Below, piece by piece: positions 29,572 to 39,278 of a stretch of DNA of 64,000 bases; positions within the stretch are counted from its first letter, which is position 1; each line of letters begins with the position of its first letter. Source of the stretch: Nitzschia sp. pyKryTriq1 (lineage: Eukaryota; Bacillariophyta; Bacillariophyceae; Bacillariales; Bacillariaceae). A program made the translations under genes and the position numbers. The notes beneath the pieces were generated by a model. It was not told the DNA's origin, did not search any database, and worked only from the letters and a program-made list of their open reading frames with translations. The stretch spans positions 868,001 through 932,000 of the forward strand of contig OY101129.1 of the NCBI GenBank assembly GCA_956465555.1, given 5' to 3'.

Positions 29572-31203
29572 ATGATGAGACGGCTGGTACGAAAGCCGTC
29601 GTTCTGGGTGGCGTTGATCGTCGCTAGTTTCGCCTTGAATGTGTTTCTGGCGGTAGCAACATTGCATCGTCACATTCGATACTACGAGTATCCGGAGGAC
29701 GAGGCATATCATTTTTCTTCATTCTTTTCGTCGCGTTCCAGGATGAGTGACACCGCTTCTTCCTATTCTTCTTCTTCGTCGTCGTCGTCGTCTTCATTTA
29801 CGACTCCTCAAATACCCGAAAGTGTTCTCTGGCGTCGCATGTTAAAGCAAGATCTTTCTGCGTCGGGATGCGGCCAGCAGGAACGCTTATTGGAATCATC
29901 ACCAAGAAGGAGTAGTGATGCTACCGCTATTACTGGGACGGAAACGGACGATTCTTCTTTATTATTGCCTCCCTTTGGATTCCGACGACAAATTCAACAA
30001 TTTGTGGAGTCGTCGTCGTCGTCGTCGTCGTCGTCTTCGACATTATTGCGTGGAGGAACCAATCAGGGACGAATCATCCATCAGGAATGGAAGAACACGA
30101 CGACGACGACGATGACGACGACGAGCAATCCAAATCATCACTATCCGACCTGTTTTCTGCCTCCCGCGACGGCTTGCGCGGAAACTCAATATTCCGTCAT
30201 CATGTACTCAAGAGCTCAGAATCTGCGACGACTCTTATTGAATCTCATGGCATTTCAAAGTTATCCTTCCGTCCATGATATTACATTGATTGTATTGCCG
30301 TCATTGTCGACAAATATGGCGACGACAACGACAACGACGACAAAGGATCCATGGGATACTCCGTATGGGAGTCGGATACTGGATTGGAAATTGAAAGGAA
30401 CCATTCAAATGATATTTGTGGCGGAACAACAACAACAACAACAACAATCCTCACCTTTGACGACTCTCTGGGATTCGATTGTAGGTGTAGGTCAACAGCT
30501 GCAACAACAATTGTTGAGACCGGCGCAGGAATCATCACCATCATCCGCCATTCTGTGGGTGGACGGAGATGCTAGAAAGGATTGGAATGGGACCATGTTT
30601 CGAACCAACTTTCGGATATGGCGGCAGCATTCTCGTGCGTTGGTAGTAGCATCGGCAATGACACGAATGCATCCACCACACGATGCGGATGATGATTCCT
30701 CCTCCTCCTCCTACTCTTTGACATCATCATCATCATCGTGCCCCGACCACCACCATCTTGATCGTGCTGGCCTTCACGGGACTTTGATGCATCGACAATG
30801 GTTGTGTTTTCTCCAACATCCCGTATTGGGTTCTCTGGGAGACTTTTTGAAGCAAGATGATGGGAATGATGCTTGGGATACGACTCTGAAGGCTCTTGCC
30901 ATTCTTTGGAATCAACTTGGTGAAGGTCATATCATCCAAACAGCAGCAGCTAAAGCAGCAACAAAAACAACAACAAGCTCTCTGAATCATCATCATCACC
31001 ATCTTGCATCCAAACGAGTGGCTGTGGCAGTGCCATCTACCACGGCCACCATGACTACCAAGAGTACGAGTAGAATGCAGACCATTTTGGATTATTTTGG
31101 TGGTTGTTCGTGCTCTGTTGTCAACACGATCGTTATTCCGACGGCGGTGGGCACCAATGATAATTTTACTACATGCCAACCACGAGATCAGGGAGAAGCA
31201 TGA
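29572..31203 (+). CDS. exostosin-like glycosyltransferase (GT64-type), Golgi type II membrane protein
   Basis: 543 aa from the ATG at 29572. A short basic cytosolic tail is followed by a signal anchor at about 11-31 (FWVALIVASFALNVFLAVAT). The stem is low complexity (Ser runs at 65-75 and 147-156, Thr runs). The catalytic region starts at about 206 with YSVIMYSR..NLRRLLLNL, then has AILWVDGDA (330-334, a DxD-like metal site) and an R..NFRIWRQHSRALVV segment. The later HRQWLCFLQHP and DAWDTTLKALAILWNQLG segments mirror the GT64 pattern of EXT/EXTL enzymes. Gln, Thr and His runs interrupt the domain and probably loop out. The family transfers sugars from UDP-sugars to glycans. Donor and acceptor are unknown. 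Confidence 0.65.
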   Translation: MMRRLVRKPSFWVALIVASFALNVFLAVATLHRHIRYYEYPEDEAYHFSSFFSSRSRMSDTASSYSSSSSSSSSSFTTPQIPESVLWRRMLKQDLSASGCGQQERLLESSPRRSSDATAITGTETDDSSLLLPPFGFRRQIQQFVESSSSSSSSSSTLLRGGTNQGRIIHQEWKNTTTTTMTTTSNPNHHYPTCFLPPATACAETQYSVIMYSRAQNLRRLLLNLMAFQSYPSVHDITLIVLPSLSTNMATTTTTTTKDPWDTPYGSRILDWKLKGTIQMIFVAEQQQQQQQSSPLTTLWDSIVGVGQQLQQQLLRPAQESSPSSAILWVDGDARKDWNGTMFRTNFRIWRQHSRALVVASAMTRMHPPHDADDDSSSSSYSLTSSSSSCPDHHHLDRAGLHGTLMHRQWLCFLQHPVLGSLGDFLKQDDGNDAWDTTLKALAILWNQLGEGHIIQTAAAKAATKTTTSSLNHHHHHLASKRVAVAVPSTTATMTTKSTSRMQTILDYFGGCSCSVVNTIVIPTAVGTNDNFTTCQPRDQGEA

Positions 31204-31786
31204 CTGCCTTCGATTGGCGGGGCATCTACGGCTGTCGCTGACCAGCACTTTTAGCCACCAGGGCAAGGATTACAGTACGAGTCAGTGCGTGTAACAACAG
31301 TACTAGTGTGGCATACAATGAATTCTCTCTCCGTCTCTCTAGTAGAGTGGTAGTAAATGATAGCTAGAATACAACTGGAGGCGTTGTTTTGCTGGTTTCC
31401 ATATTGGACGGAGCAACTTTGAATGTTCGAGCTAACTAGAGTAGTCCAGTAATCTGGTTCGTGTTTATTTTGTAGCGGCGGTCTCCTGCACACAACAAGT
31501 AACTCTCTCGGTCCAAGTGATGATGGCTTACGGTCGTCGCCAGCTCGTGCCCGATTCATTCATGCATTCATTCGTCAGAGACTTAGACCATATTATGCTC
31601 CGCCACGAAACTCTTCAACCATTCTTCCAATAACATCAGCACGACGAGGATCGATTCGTGCCGTTCGTTGGTATGCTTTTGCCCTAGGTAAATGAAGGAC
31701 GCCAACGACGCACCGAGTCCATGCACGTACTGTTCGAAGTAGAATGTCTCGCTCGTAGCGTGGCAGCAGCAGCAGCAGCAGCAGCA
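31204..31786. other. convergent intergenic stretch with (CAG)7
   Basis: Spacer between the glycosyltransferase (+) and a plastid protein gene (-). It ends in a CAG trinucleotide run (31764-31784) lying immediately after the stop codon of the minus-strand gene, so it would be (CTG)7 at the start of that gene's 3' UTR. Nothing else is seen. Confidence 0.5.
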
Positions 31787-32413
31787 TTACCACAGGATTT
31801 CCAAGTCAGGTTTTACCACAAATTTGACGTCAAATTTGTCAATCACTGATTGTTCCACATAATACAGAAGTTCACTCTCTTCACCGTGCGGATTTCCGAC
31901 ACCCCTATGACACTGTCGGCTACCATAAGACATTTCCGATTCTTGAAGCATGTAATGCAATCGAAGTTGGTCGGGTTTGAGAGTGAAGCGATCTTCTTCG
32001 TCGACCAAAAATTCGAGGCTATCACCAAACGCCGGCTCTGTCGTCCATGTTGAAAGGGGAGCCAACGATCCATCCTCCTGTACAGCTCCGAATAATTTGG
32101 TCCCCGACTCGTCGTCCTTTTTGGAATAAATGACAACATCCATGTCGATCAACGAGTCAAAGGAAATTTCTTGTTCATTCTCGTCTGTCGTCGTTGTGGA
32201 AGCATGGAGAGGGCTGGCAGTATCAGAAATGATGATGCTTCGAGGGCAAACCTTATGACCCTTATTATTTTTTGCAAGCGGTTGTAGAGGTGTCGCAGAA
32301 AAGGCTTCTACCATCTCTTGGCCGAATAGCGATGAAATTGCGACGCCACAAATCAGCAGGAGCATCGCCCTACTTGGCGATGATTTTAGATCTCCTCGTG
32401 GTCGTGAACTCAT
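31787..32413 (-). CDS. plastid-targeted protein, unrecognised
   Basis: 208 aa from the ATG at 32413 (MSSRPRGDLKSS). The signal segment AMLLLICGVAISSLFGQEMVE ends at A followed by FSATP, matching the diatom plastid junction. A transit-like stretch and an acidic mature domain of about 120 aa follow (FDSLIDMDVVIYSKKDDES, FGDSLEFLVDEEDRFTLKP). No catalytic motif is visible and no family is recognised. A cluster of E2F-like TTTCGCG boxes lies about 170-210 nt upstream of the ATG, hinting at cell-cycle control. Confidence 0.65.
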   Translation of the reverse strand: MSSRPRGDLKSSPSRAMLLLICGVAISSLFGQEMVEAFSATPLQPLAKNNKGHKVCPRSIIISDTASPLHASTTTTDENEQEISFDSLIDMDVVIYSKKDDESGTKLFGAVQEDGSLAPLSTWTTEPAFGDSLEFLVDEEDRFTLKPDQLRLHYMLQESEMSYGSRQCHRGVGNPHGEESELLYYVEQSVIDKFDVKFVVKPDLEILW

Positions 32414-33122
32414 TATGATTCCTCGCGCGTAAAATAATCTTCTCTGTCTTTGATTTGTAGATCTGAATAACAGTTTACTTCCAATCACATCCTATTATTG
32501 GGTTGAAAACAAGTACGGTACTCTCAGTCACCGTGTGGACGAAAAAAGAAGCTCGCAGCTCGCAGTGATTCAAGAAACGACGCGAAACAACGCGAAACAT
32601 ACCGCGAAACAACGCGAAAGCAGTGACAAAGATAGAGCGCGAGAAAGCCGAACCGTGCAAAATGAAGGCAACGTAGACCACGGTACTGAATGTACACGTC
32701 AGAAGCTGAGTCACTGGCCAATCACGGGAGATCGCAGGAGCGATGAGCGAGCGAGAGTGATGACGTGTGCGCGTCGGATTGAATTCTGATGCAACTCTCA
32801 CGCTACAGTATCAAACCTGGTACGGTACCAGGTACCGTACCGCGGTAATATCATCGTGTCGACACGCGACAGTCAGTCAGCCAACGATGACATGGTGGCA
32901 GCATCGCCTCCTGTTTGCTGATGCAAGGATTGCCCAGGTGGCTCCATTGCGGTCTGATTATCTCGCTACAGTTAGTCGGTTGTGCATCATCCTCTTTGTC
33001 AACTACAGTCGTTGATTCTGGTGTTATAGTTAATTCGCTGGCCATTGTAGTTTCATTTTAGAAAACAAGCCAGACACCAACAATCCCCGTATAATTTTTT
33101 TAGCACATCCAGAAAGCAAACA
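32414..33122. promoter_or_regulatory. divergent promoter region with E2F-like boxes and a GTAC patch
   Basis: Head-to-head spacer between two plastid-protein genes. It holds four CGCGAAA boxes (32581-32620, listed separately) and a palindromic GTAC patch at 32815-32845 (CTGGTACGGTACCAGGTACC). Confidence 0.5.
32581..32620. promoter_or_regulatory. four evenly spaced E2F-like CGCGAAA boxes
   Basis: CGCGAAAC occurs at 32581, 32591 and 32603, and CGCGAAAG at 32613, i.e. spacings of 10, 12 and 10 bp, close to one helical turn each. On the minus strand the box reads TTTCGCG, the core of eukaryotic E2F/DP sites. It lies upstream of the plastid protein gene starting at 32413 and 500 bp upstream of the PDZ gene on the other side. 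Confidence 0.55.
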
Positions 33123-33880
33123 ATGAAGACTTCCACGACGCTTCTCTTAACTGTTTCCACTGTTTCAGGCTTTGCCGTCCTTCCTCAGAGCCAACATTCG
33201 CCATCGACGACGGCCTTGAATGGATTGTTCGATGGTGTGAAGGAGGCTTTTTCTGCCCCTGCCCTAGAGCGATCTCAAATCGACTCGGAGCGAGAAACGC
33301 CTATTGACCGATGGATGGGATGGAGTGTCGTTTCAGAACAAGATGGTTCCGTCGAGGCAGGATCAAAAGTTGCAGCAGGTACGAATAATTCTTGAATGGC
33401 GTCTATCGTTTCGTCGACGGAATCAATCAACCGTCCGATTCTTCCTGTGATTATTATTTCATTGCTCACCTACTGTAATGCTTTTCGATGATGTTATTTG
33501 CGAATATATCAGACTTTGTGGACTCTATGGATGAGAAAAACTACGTCTCTGTCGAGCTTGAAAAGCCGATGGGAATTATTTTCGAAGAGAATGACTCGGA
33601 ATTCGGTGGTATCTTTGTGCAGTCCTTGAAAGAAGGGGGTGTCGCAGCTGCGAACGGTCTCTTGCAATCGGGTGATCAGCTAGTCGCCGTAGGCACAAAA
33701 AAAGTCAGTGGTCTAGACTTTGATGACGCTTTGGGAGTGATCATTGACTCACCAGACGCAAAGACGACACTTACCTTGTTCCGAGGCACGGCAAAACAAT
33801 TTTACGGACCGACTGGACCAAGCAAGGAATGGCTTGCAAGCTTTTGCGAGAAGGGAGGAGTTGTTGCCGCATCCTCGTAG
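33123..33880 (+). CDS. plastid-targeted single-PDZ-domain protein, two exons
   Basis: Exons 33123-33378 and 33513-33880 (intron 134 nt, GTACGA..TCAG, phase 1) give 207 aa. The leader MKTSTTLLLTVSTVSG followed by FAVLP is the diatom plastid signal junction. Exon 2 encodes a PDZ-like domain: EKPMGIIFEEND (carboxylate-binding strand), FVQSLKEGGVAAANGLLQSGD and QLVAVGTKKVSGLDFDDALG. PDZ domains bind C-terminal peptides, and similar single-PDZ plastid proteins occur across red-lineage algae with no fixed role. There is no protease domain, so it is not a Deg/Ctp peptidase. Without splicing, the first exon frame stops after four codons. Confidence 0.78.
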
Positions 33881-34474
33881 AGTGACGAAAGGCTTGTCCT
33901 CAGGTACAGCGCGATGATGGCTCGGTGTTATGCTCCATTACATAATAGAATAGTATCAACAGAAGGATTGATTTGATGAAGTTCCAGGTTCATTGGCCGT
34001 AGAATACTAGACTGCATGGCAATGCCTCCATGAGAAAACGGAAGATAACAGGCATTAGGTTGTGCACCACCAGTACAATATCGAGCAATAGAGAGCTCCA
34101 ACTAGGCAAGATTTACTAATACTTTGTGACAAGGGCGTTACCATCTACCAAACAGAGTGCCTTCCCACGTACTTAACTCTTGCTCTGCTTCTCCATCGTC
34201 TGGCATGCCCGGGCTCCAGGCTCCATCTCTTGCCACAGTCAAATGCCCATCGAACCCACCCATGCATATACTACTCATCATAAAGTTTCTAGAGCTACGT
34301 AATTAGCAAGTTTATAGCTGGCGTGCATTCACTCATTTTGCTACTCGGCCTTGCCGCGCTAATAGTGTCGATGGTTCGATCCCAAATTGACAACCTAAGC
34401 CACTACTGTGATCCCAAATTGACAACCTAAGCCACTACTGTACCAAATCTCGCTCCGCCAAGCCTGCCTGATAT
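33881..34474. other. convergent intergenic stretch with a 2 x 32-bp tandem duplication
   Basis: Spacer between the 3' ends of the PDZ gene (+) and the PsbQ-like gene (-). Apart from the duplication at 34378-34441 I see nothing. A tRNA B-box-like string near 34374 was examined and rejected. Confidence 0.5.
34378..34441. repeat. perfect tandem duplication, 2 x 32 bp
   Basis: Units 34378-34409 and 34410-34441 are identical (GATCCCAAATTGACAACC... ending CCACTACTGT). The lack of differences suggests a recent slippage or double-strand-break repair event. Confidence 0.9.
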
Positions 34475-35238
34475 TTATTTGTGGCTTGCAATGTAGGCAT
34501 CGAGCTTTTCATTCTTAACTCCCGACTCAGCCAAGAACTTTCCAATCAATGCCTGGGCCTTCTTGACTCGGCTGATGGATTCGTCGATCGCCTTCTTGTC
34601 CGCCAAAGCAGCACCTCCCGCCGCGAGTTGTTCAACTGATCCGATCAAAGTGCACGCCTATTTTATTATTCCAGAACATTATTTCAAGAAAAGCCAAGCA
34701 AAAAAGAATAATTTTGTGAGATATAGCTAGAAACTGAAACAGTATTTGGACCATCGATTGACAGTTGACTGCATAAACCATCGACAAATTCACTAAAGGC
34801 ACAAACGTTGCGAATACGTACTTGTTTGATGTATCCTACACGAGGGTCGGCATCGGCTGATTTTTTGACAGTCTTCGAAATAAAGTTCTTGGCGTATCCG
34901 GGATAAAAGTCAGGATCCTTATTGAACATACGAACACCGTCCAAACCCGCTTCGAGGGTATCAGGATTGGCGAGCTTGTCAACTAGCTTATCCAAGGAAG
35001 CTCCCAAAAAGTAAATTTGCTTCAAATCGTCTACCTTGGGCTCGTATTCCGCAAAGGCGGGCAACGGAGCAGCGACAGCGACGGCCGCGGCGGCGGTGGC
35101 CACAGTCTTCAACACCGCCCGACGGTCGGCCATGGCGGCGAGGGAGGTGCTGCTGGTCGCTGTCGATCCCGAGGGAACGACAGTGAACGCCTGGGAAAGG
35201 CCAAGGGTGGCAGCAAGAAAAGTAGCAATAAGCTTCAT
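34475..35238 (-). CDS. PsbQ-like/Psb31-like extrinsic thylakoid-lumen protein, two exons
   Basis: Exons (minus strand) 35238-34822 and 34657-34475, intron 164 nt (GTACGT..TAG, phase 0), give 199 aa. Leader: signal MKLIATFLAATLGLSQA followed by FTVVP (plastid junction), transit region, then Tat signal DRRAVLKTVATAAAAVAVAA ending AFA (about 65). The mature protein of about 134 aa is helical (LGASLDKLVDKLAN, IDESISRVKKAQALIGKFL). The four-helix, lumenal, Tat-imported pattern fits the PsbQ/Psb31 group of photosystem II extrinsic subunits. The exact subunit is not certain. Exon 2 adds the last 60 residues, ending LDAYIASHK; without splicing the protein would be truncated after an intron-encoded tail. 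Confidence 0.72.
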
Positions 35239-35885
35239 GGTCAAAGATAAGTGTTATTGGTAAAAGCAAGATTATCCTTTAGATAGTGGTGAGATTTGGG
35301 TTGTATCCGTTGCGACTGATCGGATGTCTCTGAATGTGTTGGTTTCCAGTTGTCATGATGCCGCCATCTTGCCGCCGAAAAGATACGGATCGGATGAGGG
35401 CCCCAGATCTTCCACTTACGCAAGAAGTTGAAGTATCGGTACTGTACCGGTACGGTAGTACCGGCACGAGTAGAGTACCGGTACTGCGCGGTACTGTTAC
35501 TGGTACATACCGGCCGTAGAAGTATTCGTAGGCTCGTACGACGTACGCACAACATATACTTCAAGAGTTGACCAATACGATCGAAATCGACGGACGCGTG
35601 GCAATCCTAAAATCCAATCGTCAAACAAAGGATTGAAAATCTTTCTTGTGGGCTTCGCCGATCATTGTTTTCGTTGTTGGAAGATGTTGTTCTGGCGAGG
35701 AGAGCATCTCAAGACAATCGACATTCCCCCTGTACAGGTACAACATACTACTAGTAGGGACCTACCAGTACCGGTACAGTCCAGTATTATTTTCTAGAGA
35801 GACTACTACCTGGTACTCGTACGACTAATCCTTTGTTGTGTCTGTAGCCATCCATAAGCCAGTCAAGAAATTATAATTGATCGCT
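35239..35885. promoter_or_regulatory. divergent promoter region with two GTAC clusters
   Basis: Head-to-head spacer. Clusters lie at 35430-35550 (CTGTACCGGTACGG, CGTACGACGTACG) and 35730-35825 (AGTACCGGTACAG, CTCGTACG). No other feature is seen. Confidence 0.5.
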
Positions 35886-36990
35886 ATGAGTCGTCTCAAG
35901 TTATGGGGATTTCTTCTCGTTGCCAGCATTGTCAGTTTGGTCTCATTGATGAGCGTTCTAGGACCCAGATACGACTCAGACGGCAACAAGAACTGGAACT
36001 CCGACGAGAAATGGATCATCTCGGTCACTTCCATTTCTATTGGATTGTCGTTCTTCGGTGCATTGGCTTCCATGCTGCCTCCGGAAAATTCTCTGAAACT
36101 GGAATCCCCCTTGGTACGTGGTTTCGTCTACTCGCAGTTGCTGCTGGATAATGATGTGAAGTTTCGGCCCCATTCTCATTAGTTTAACTTTTCTCGATTC
36201 AATCGACAGATTACATTATCCCTGGCAATGTGGGCCGCTGGAATGCCTGCTTTATTGAATCCTAAAAACGATCTTGCTGTCGGAGAGGGATATGTAATTT
36301 CCAATGCCAACCTTTACTTTTTCGGATGGGTAGGTGCTGCATACGTACGAGCGCTGCTTGGTGTGATTGACCGAATATATCGGTACCGTGCAGTTTTGAC
36401 TCACATTATTCACTGTTCCACTATATGCTTGTTTTGGGACGAAGTTTGCCATGATTTCTTGTATCTGTTTGGCGGGTAACTTTGCGAAACAGATCAACGG
36501 CGACGAAGCTTCTCCCGTGACGTTGAAATGGATTATGCTCGGAGCCACGAGTTTTATCGTCATGGCTACATCTAGCGCCGTTTACTCCAATATAGACTGC
36601 AAGAAGGTCGATACTACTTCCGAATATAAGCAATTGTGTGCAAGAACCAATTTTGCCATTTGGTTTGGATGCTGCAGTGCAATTCTGGCCTTGCTCGTGG
36701 CCTATTACAAAACCGCGCCGTTCATGTGTCATGCCATCGTTTCTTGTCTAATGATGGCCGCATGGTGCTGTGCGGTTGCCTTTCTAACCTTTGGGAGTGG
36801 TCCAGGTACCGTCCTTGGGAATATTTATTTTGCCACCTGGACTGGATTCTTCTTGGCTCTCAACTTGGTCACAACTTCTGTAAGATACGCATTGGAAGAG
36901 CACAAGAACAAGCCGTCGCAAGAAGCAGGAGGAGGAGCGGCAGCGGCTGGAACCCAGGCCAAGGAGAAAACAGACGTTGAGAATAATTAA
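35886..36990 (+). CDS. eight-TM membrane protein, unrecognised family (paralogue of 50311-51350)
   Basis: Exons 35886-36113, 36210-36329 and 36445-36990 (introns 96 and 115 nt, both phase 0) give 297 aa. About eight hydrophobic segments run through the protein (LLVASIVSLVSLMSVL, WIISVTSISIGLSFFGALAS, LSLAMWAAGMPALL, LYFFGWFAMISCICLAGNFA, MLGATSFIVMATSSAV, FAIWFGCCSAILALLVAYY, VSCLMMAAWCCAVAFLTFG, NIYFATWTGFFLALNLVT). A basic/Ala tail follows. The second acceptor was chosen because it restores alignment with the paralogue. Shared signature: EKWIIS/QRWVIS..ASIS, LAMWxAxxPxL, AFLTF/AYLTF..GP, LYFATW. No transporter or receptor motif is recognised. Confidence 0.75.
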
Positions 36991-37469
36991 AAAGCTACTC
37001 CAGTCGATACCCATTGTAAGTAGCGTCCCGTGTCTACCTCTATCTCTAGTAGAGAGCTACAAGTAGAGAGATAGTACGGTAGATACTTCCTCCGTCGAGC
37101 TTCAGTCCCGCATTCGCACCTTCTCAGTCGAAGGAGGAGTGAGTCGTGAGTCAGCGCCACTGACCGACGGACGGACCACTGCTCCGAGTTCAAAAAATCC
37201 GGCGTCCTCGCGCTCACGATGAGAAATGAGAAGGAAAGGGTTGACGTTTGTACTTGTTGTCATATATTCAAGCGCTCATCATTGATTATCATCCTTATCT
37301 GTCCTGGTAATGGTCACCCATCGTCAACTCTGAAGTCTCTACTAGGAACACTACTGACTTGATCACTGCTGCCAGTAGTCTAGGCTTGGCGAAAAAATTC
37401 TAGAGAAGACACGACGTTTGTCATTTATTTTTTAGCCACGAAGCAACCGCATCAGCCACCACCACCATC
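36991..37469. other. tandem-gene spacer with a CTAG/GTAC-rich inverted patch
   Basis: Contains the 3' end of the membrane-protein transcript and the promoter of the LRR gene. At 37040-37073 arms CTATCTCT and AGAGATAG flank a CTAG-bearing loop. Otherwise nothing is seen. Confidence 0.4.
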
Positions 37470-39104
37470 ATGAACTTGTTTCGCTCCTTATCGCACCAGC
37501 CTTCGAAAGCATCAGCATCCTCTTTTCCATCGACGACACAATCCCCTTCTCCAGCCGGTGGAAGCCGCTTCTTTCGACGATTATCCTTAAAAACGGGAAC
37601 TGTGGCTCGCAAACTCCGATTCGATTCGTCCATGTCCGAGACGGAAATCTTGGAGTGGCTCCGAGAAGCCAAGGAAAATCCGCAATATTCCAATGTCTCC
37701 TTTGATGAAATTTACATTACCAATGACATGCTGGCAACGCTAGTGGAAGTCTTCTCGGGACTTTCGAAACGGCATCAAGCGTACTGGGATCGGATCAATT
37801 TGGAATTCTGTTCCGGAAGAAACGTCGATATGATTGCGTCCACCGCTTTGTTGATGGATTGTGTCAAGCACTTGTTTGTGGCGAGTGATGAGGGTGGAGA
37901 GGAGACAGAAGGCTTAGTAGTACGAGTGGCAGCTGCCCTCAGGGTCAATTTATCGCTCAAGTCTTTGTGGTTGTTACTGCCCTTGACGCTGGAAAGTGTT
38001 GTGGCCCTGGGAGAAGCATTGGCTGTCAACAACGCTTTGGACAAGTTCAACTTGAGTGGCAGCCGGTGGATTAATGAGGATGTTTTCTTGGACGATGGTA
38101 ATGAAACCGATACGTACGCTACGGATACCGATGATGAATATTATAAGGACTCGTCCCGTTACTATACGAGTAGTGACGATGACGATGAGGGAGTTGTGGC
38201 TGCAAATGTGCGAATATTACGGTATACAGACCCCCAGCTGGTCGAGCAAGCTTTGCGGTCGGCCAAGGCGTTGGCGGAAGGATTGCGCTACAATACTTCA
38301 TTACGGACGATCGATTTGAGTTCTTGTGAATTGCCCGATGCTGCCTTGGGGGTCATTATTCAATCCTTGGTGGGTCATCCCAGCTTGGAAACCCTCGACG
38401 TCTCTCGAAATAGGGCCGGACCCGACACGGTACAGGCCTTGGCAGAATTGGTGGGGCACCCAGAATCCGCTTTGACTACTCTAGATCTACGAGAGCAACG
38501 GAAAAAATCCTCTAAGCGACGCAACAAACCAAAGAGCAAGGCGACACGTCGGCGAGGGGGGCGTTCGGGGGAGAATGATGACAATGACGAGGAGGACGAG
38601 GACGAAGATGATTTTGATGCGGCCGCTCGGAATGGCTTGGATTTGACTGCTCTGTCGCAAGCACTCTACAACAATGAGGTAATTCAAGTTCTCAGATTGA
38701 GTCACAACCAGTTGACGGATGATCAGATTGCTGAACTCGTTCGCAACCTACAAGGGAACGACAGCCTCCAGGAAATTGATTTGCAGTTCAATTCGATCAC
38801 GACCAGGGGAGTCAAGGCAATCACCAAGGGGCTGAGTGAGCTGCCGGCGCTAAAAGTCTTGTTATTGGGTGGGAATGACTTTGGAAAGGAAGGCAACAAG
38901 ATGCTGGCGCAACTAGAGGACGATGATGATAGTGTCTGTACCATTATGGAAACGGGCCGCGGCGGGAAGGACGAGGACGATGAAGAGACTTTCCACAGTG
39001 CAAAAAGTTCCAATACTCGCCACAAAAGTCCCACCAAGTCGTCAAATCGAAAGCCGGCCGTGGGTGGATTTATGGGAGGTCTGACGGGGATTTCGGAAAG
39101 GTAG
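37470..39104 (+). CDS. leucine-rich-repeat (RNI/NLRC3-type) protein
   Basis: 544 aa from the ATG at 37470. The N-terminal 60 residues are Ser/Arg-rich. LRR units begin at about 160, with canonical 28-residue ribonuclease-inhibitor type repeats: LRTIDLSSCELPDAALGVII, LETLDVSRNRAGPDTVQALA, IQVLRLSHNQLTDDQIAELV, LQEIDLQFNSITTRGVKAIT, LKVLLLGGNDFGKEGNKML. A highly basic then acidic linker (about 345-385) splits the repeat array. No TM or enzymatic domain is seen. Such proteins are abundant in diatoms and presumably scaffold protein interactions. Single exon. Confidence 0.82.
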   Translation: MNLFRSLSHQPSKASASSFPSTTQSPSPAGGSRFFRRLSLKTGTVARKLRFDSSMSETEILEWLREAKENPQYSNVSFDEIYITNDMLATLVEVFSGLSKRHQAYWDRINLEFCSGRNVDMIASTALLMDCVKHLFVASDEGGEETEGLVVRVAAALRVNLSLKSLWLLLPLTLESVVALGEALAVNNALDKFNLSGSRWINEDVFLDDGNETDTYATDTDDEYYKDSSRYYTSSDDDDEGVVAANVRILRYTDPQLVEQALRSAKALAEGLRYNTSLRTIDLSSCELPDAALGVIIQSLVGHPSLETLDVSRNRAGPDTVQALAELVGHPESALTTLDLREQRKKSSKRRNKPKSKATRRRGGRSGENDDNDEEDEDEDDFDAAARNGLDLTALSQALYNNEVIQVLRLSHNQLTDDQIAELVRNLQGNDSLQEIDLQFNSITTRGVKAITKGLSELPALKVLLLGGNDFGKEGNKMLAQLEDDDDSVCTIMETGRGGKDEDDEETFHSAKSSNTRHKSPTKSSNRKPAVGGFMGGLTGISER

Positions 39105-39278
39105 TGAAACGTTGCAGCATAAGTTACATGTTATTTCCACTACTACCACTCCAGTTTTTAGGCGACGGGGGGATTTGGGGCCTTCCAACTGTTTCGGGAC
39201 CACCCCCCACCTTGCCCCGAAGTATTTTTCTCACTTGGAGTATTCTTATGGCGTTTGATGATTGATGATCTCTCGACT

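Noticed and set aside
34360-34445. Possible tRNA with B box GGTTCGATCCC
   Set aside because: The five-base stem around the loop does not pair, no A box or acceptor stem is found upstream, and the sequence is duplicated only from mid-box.
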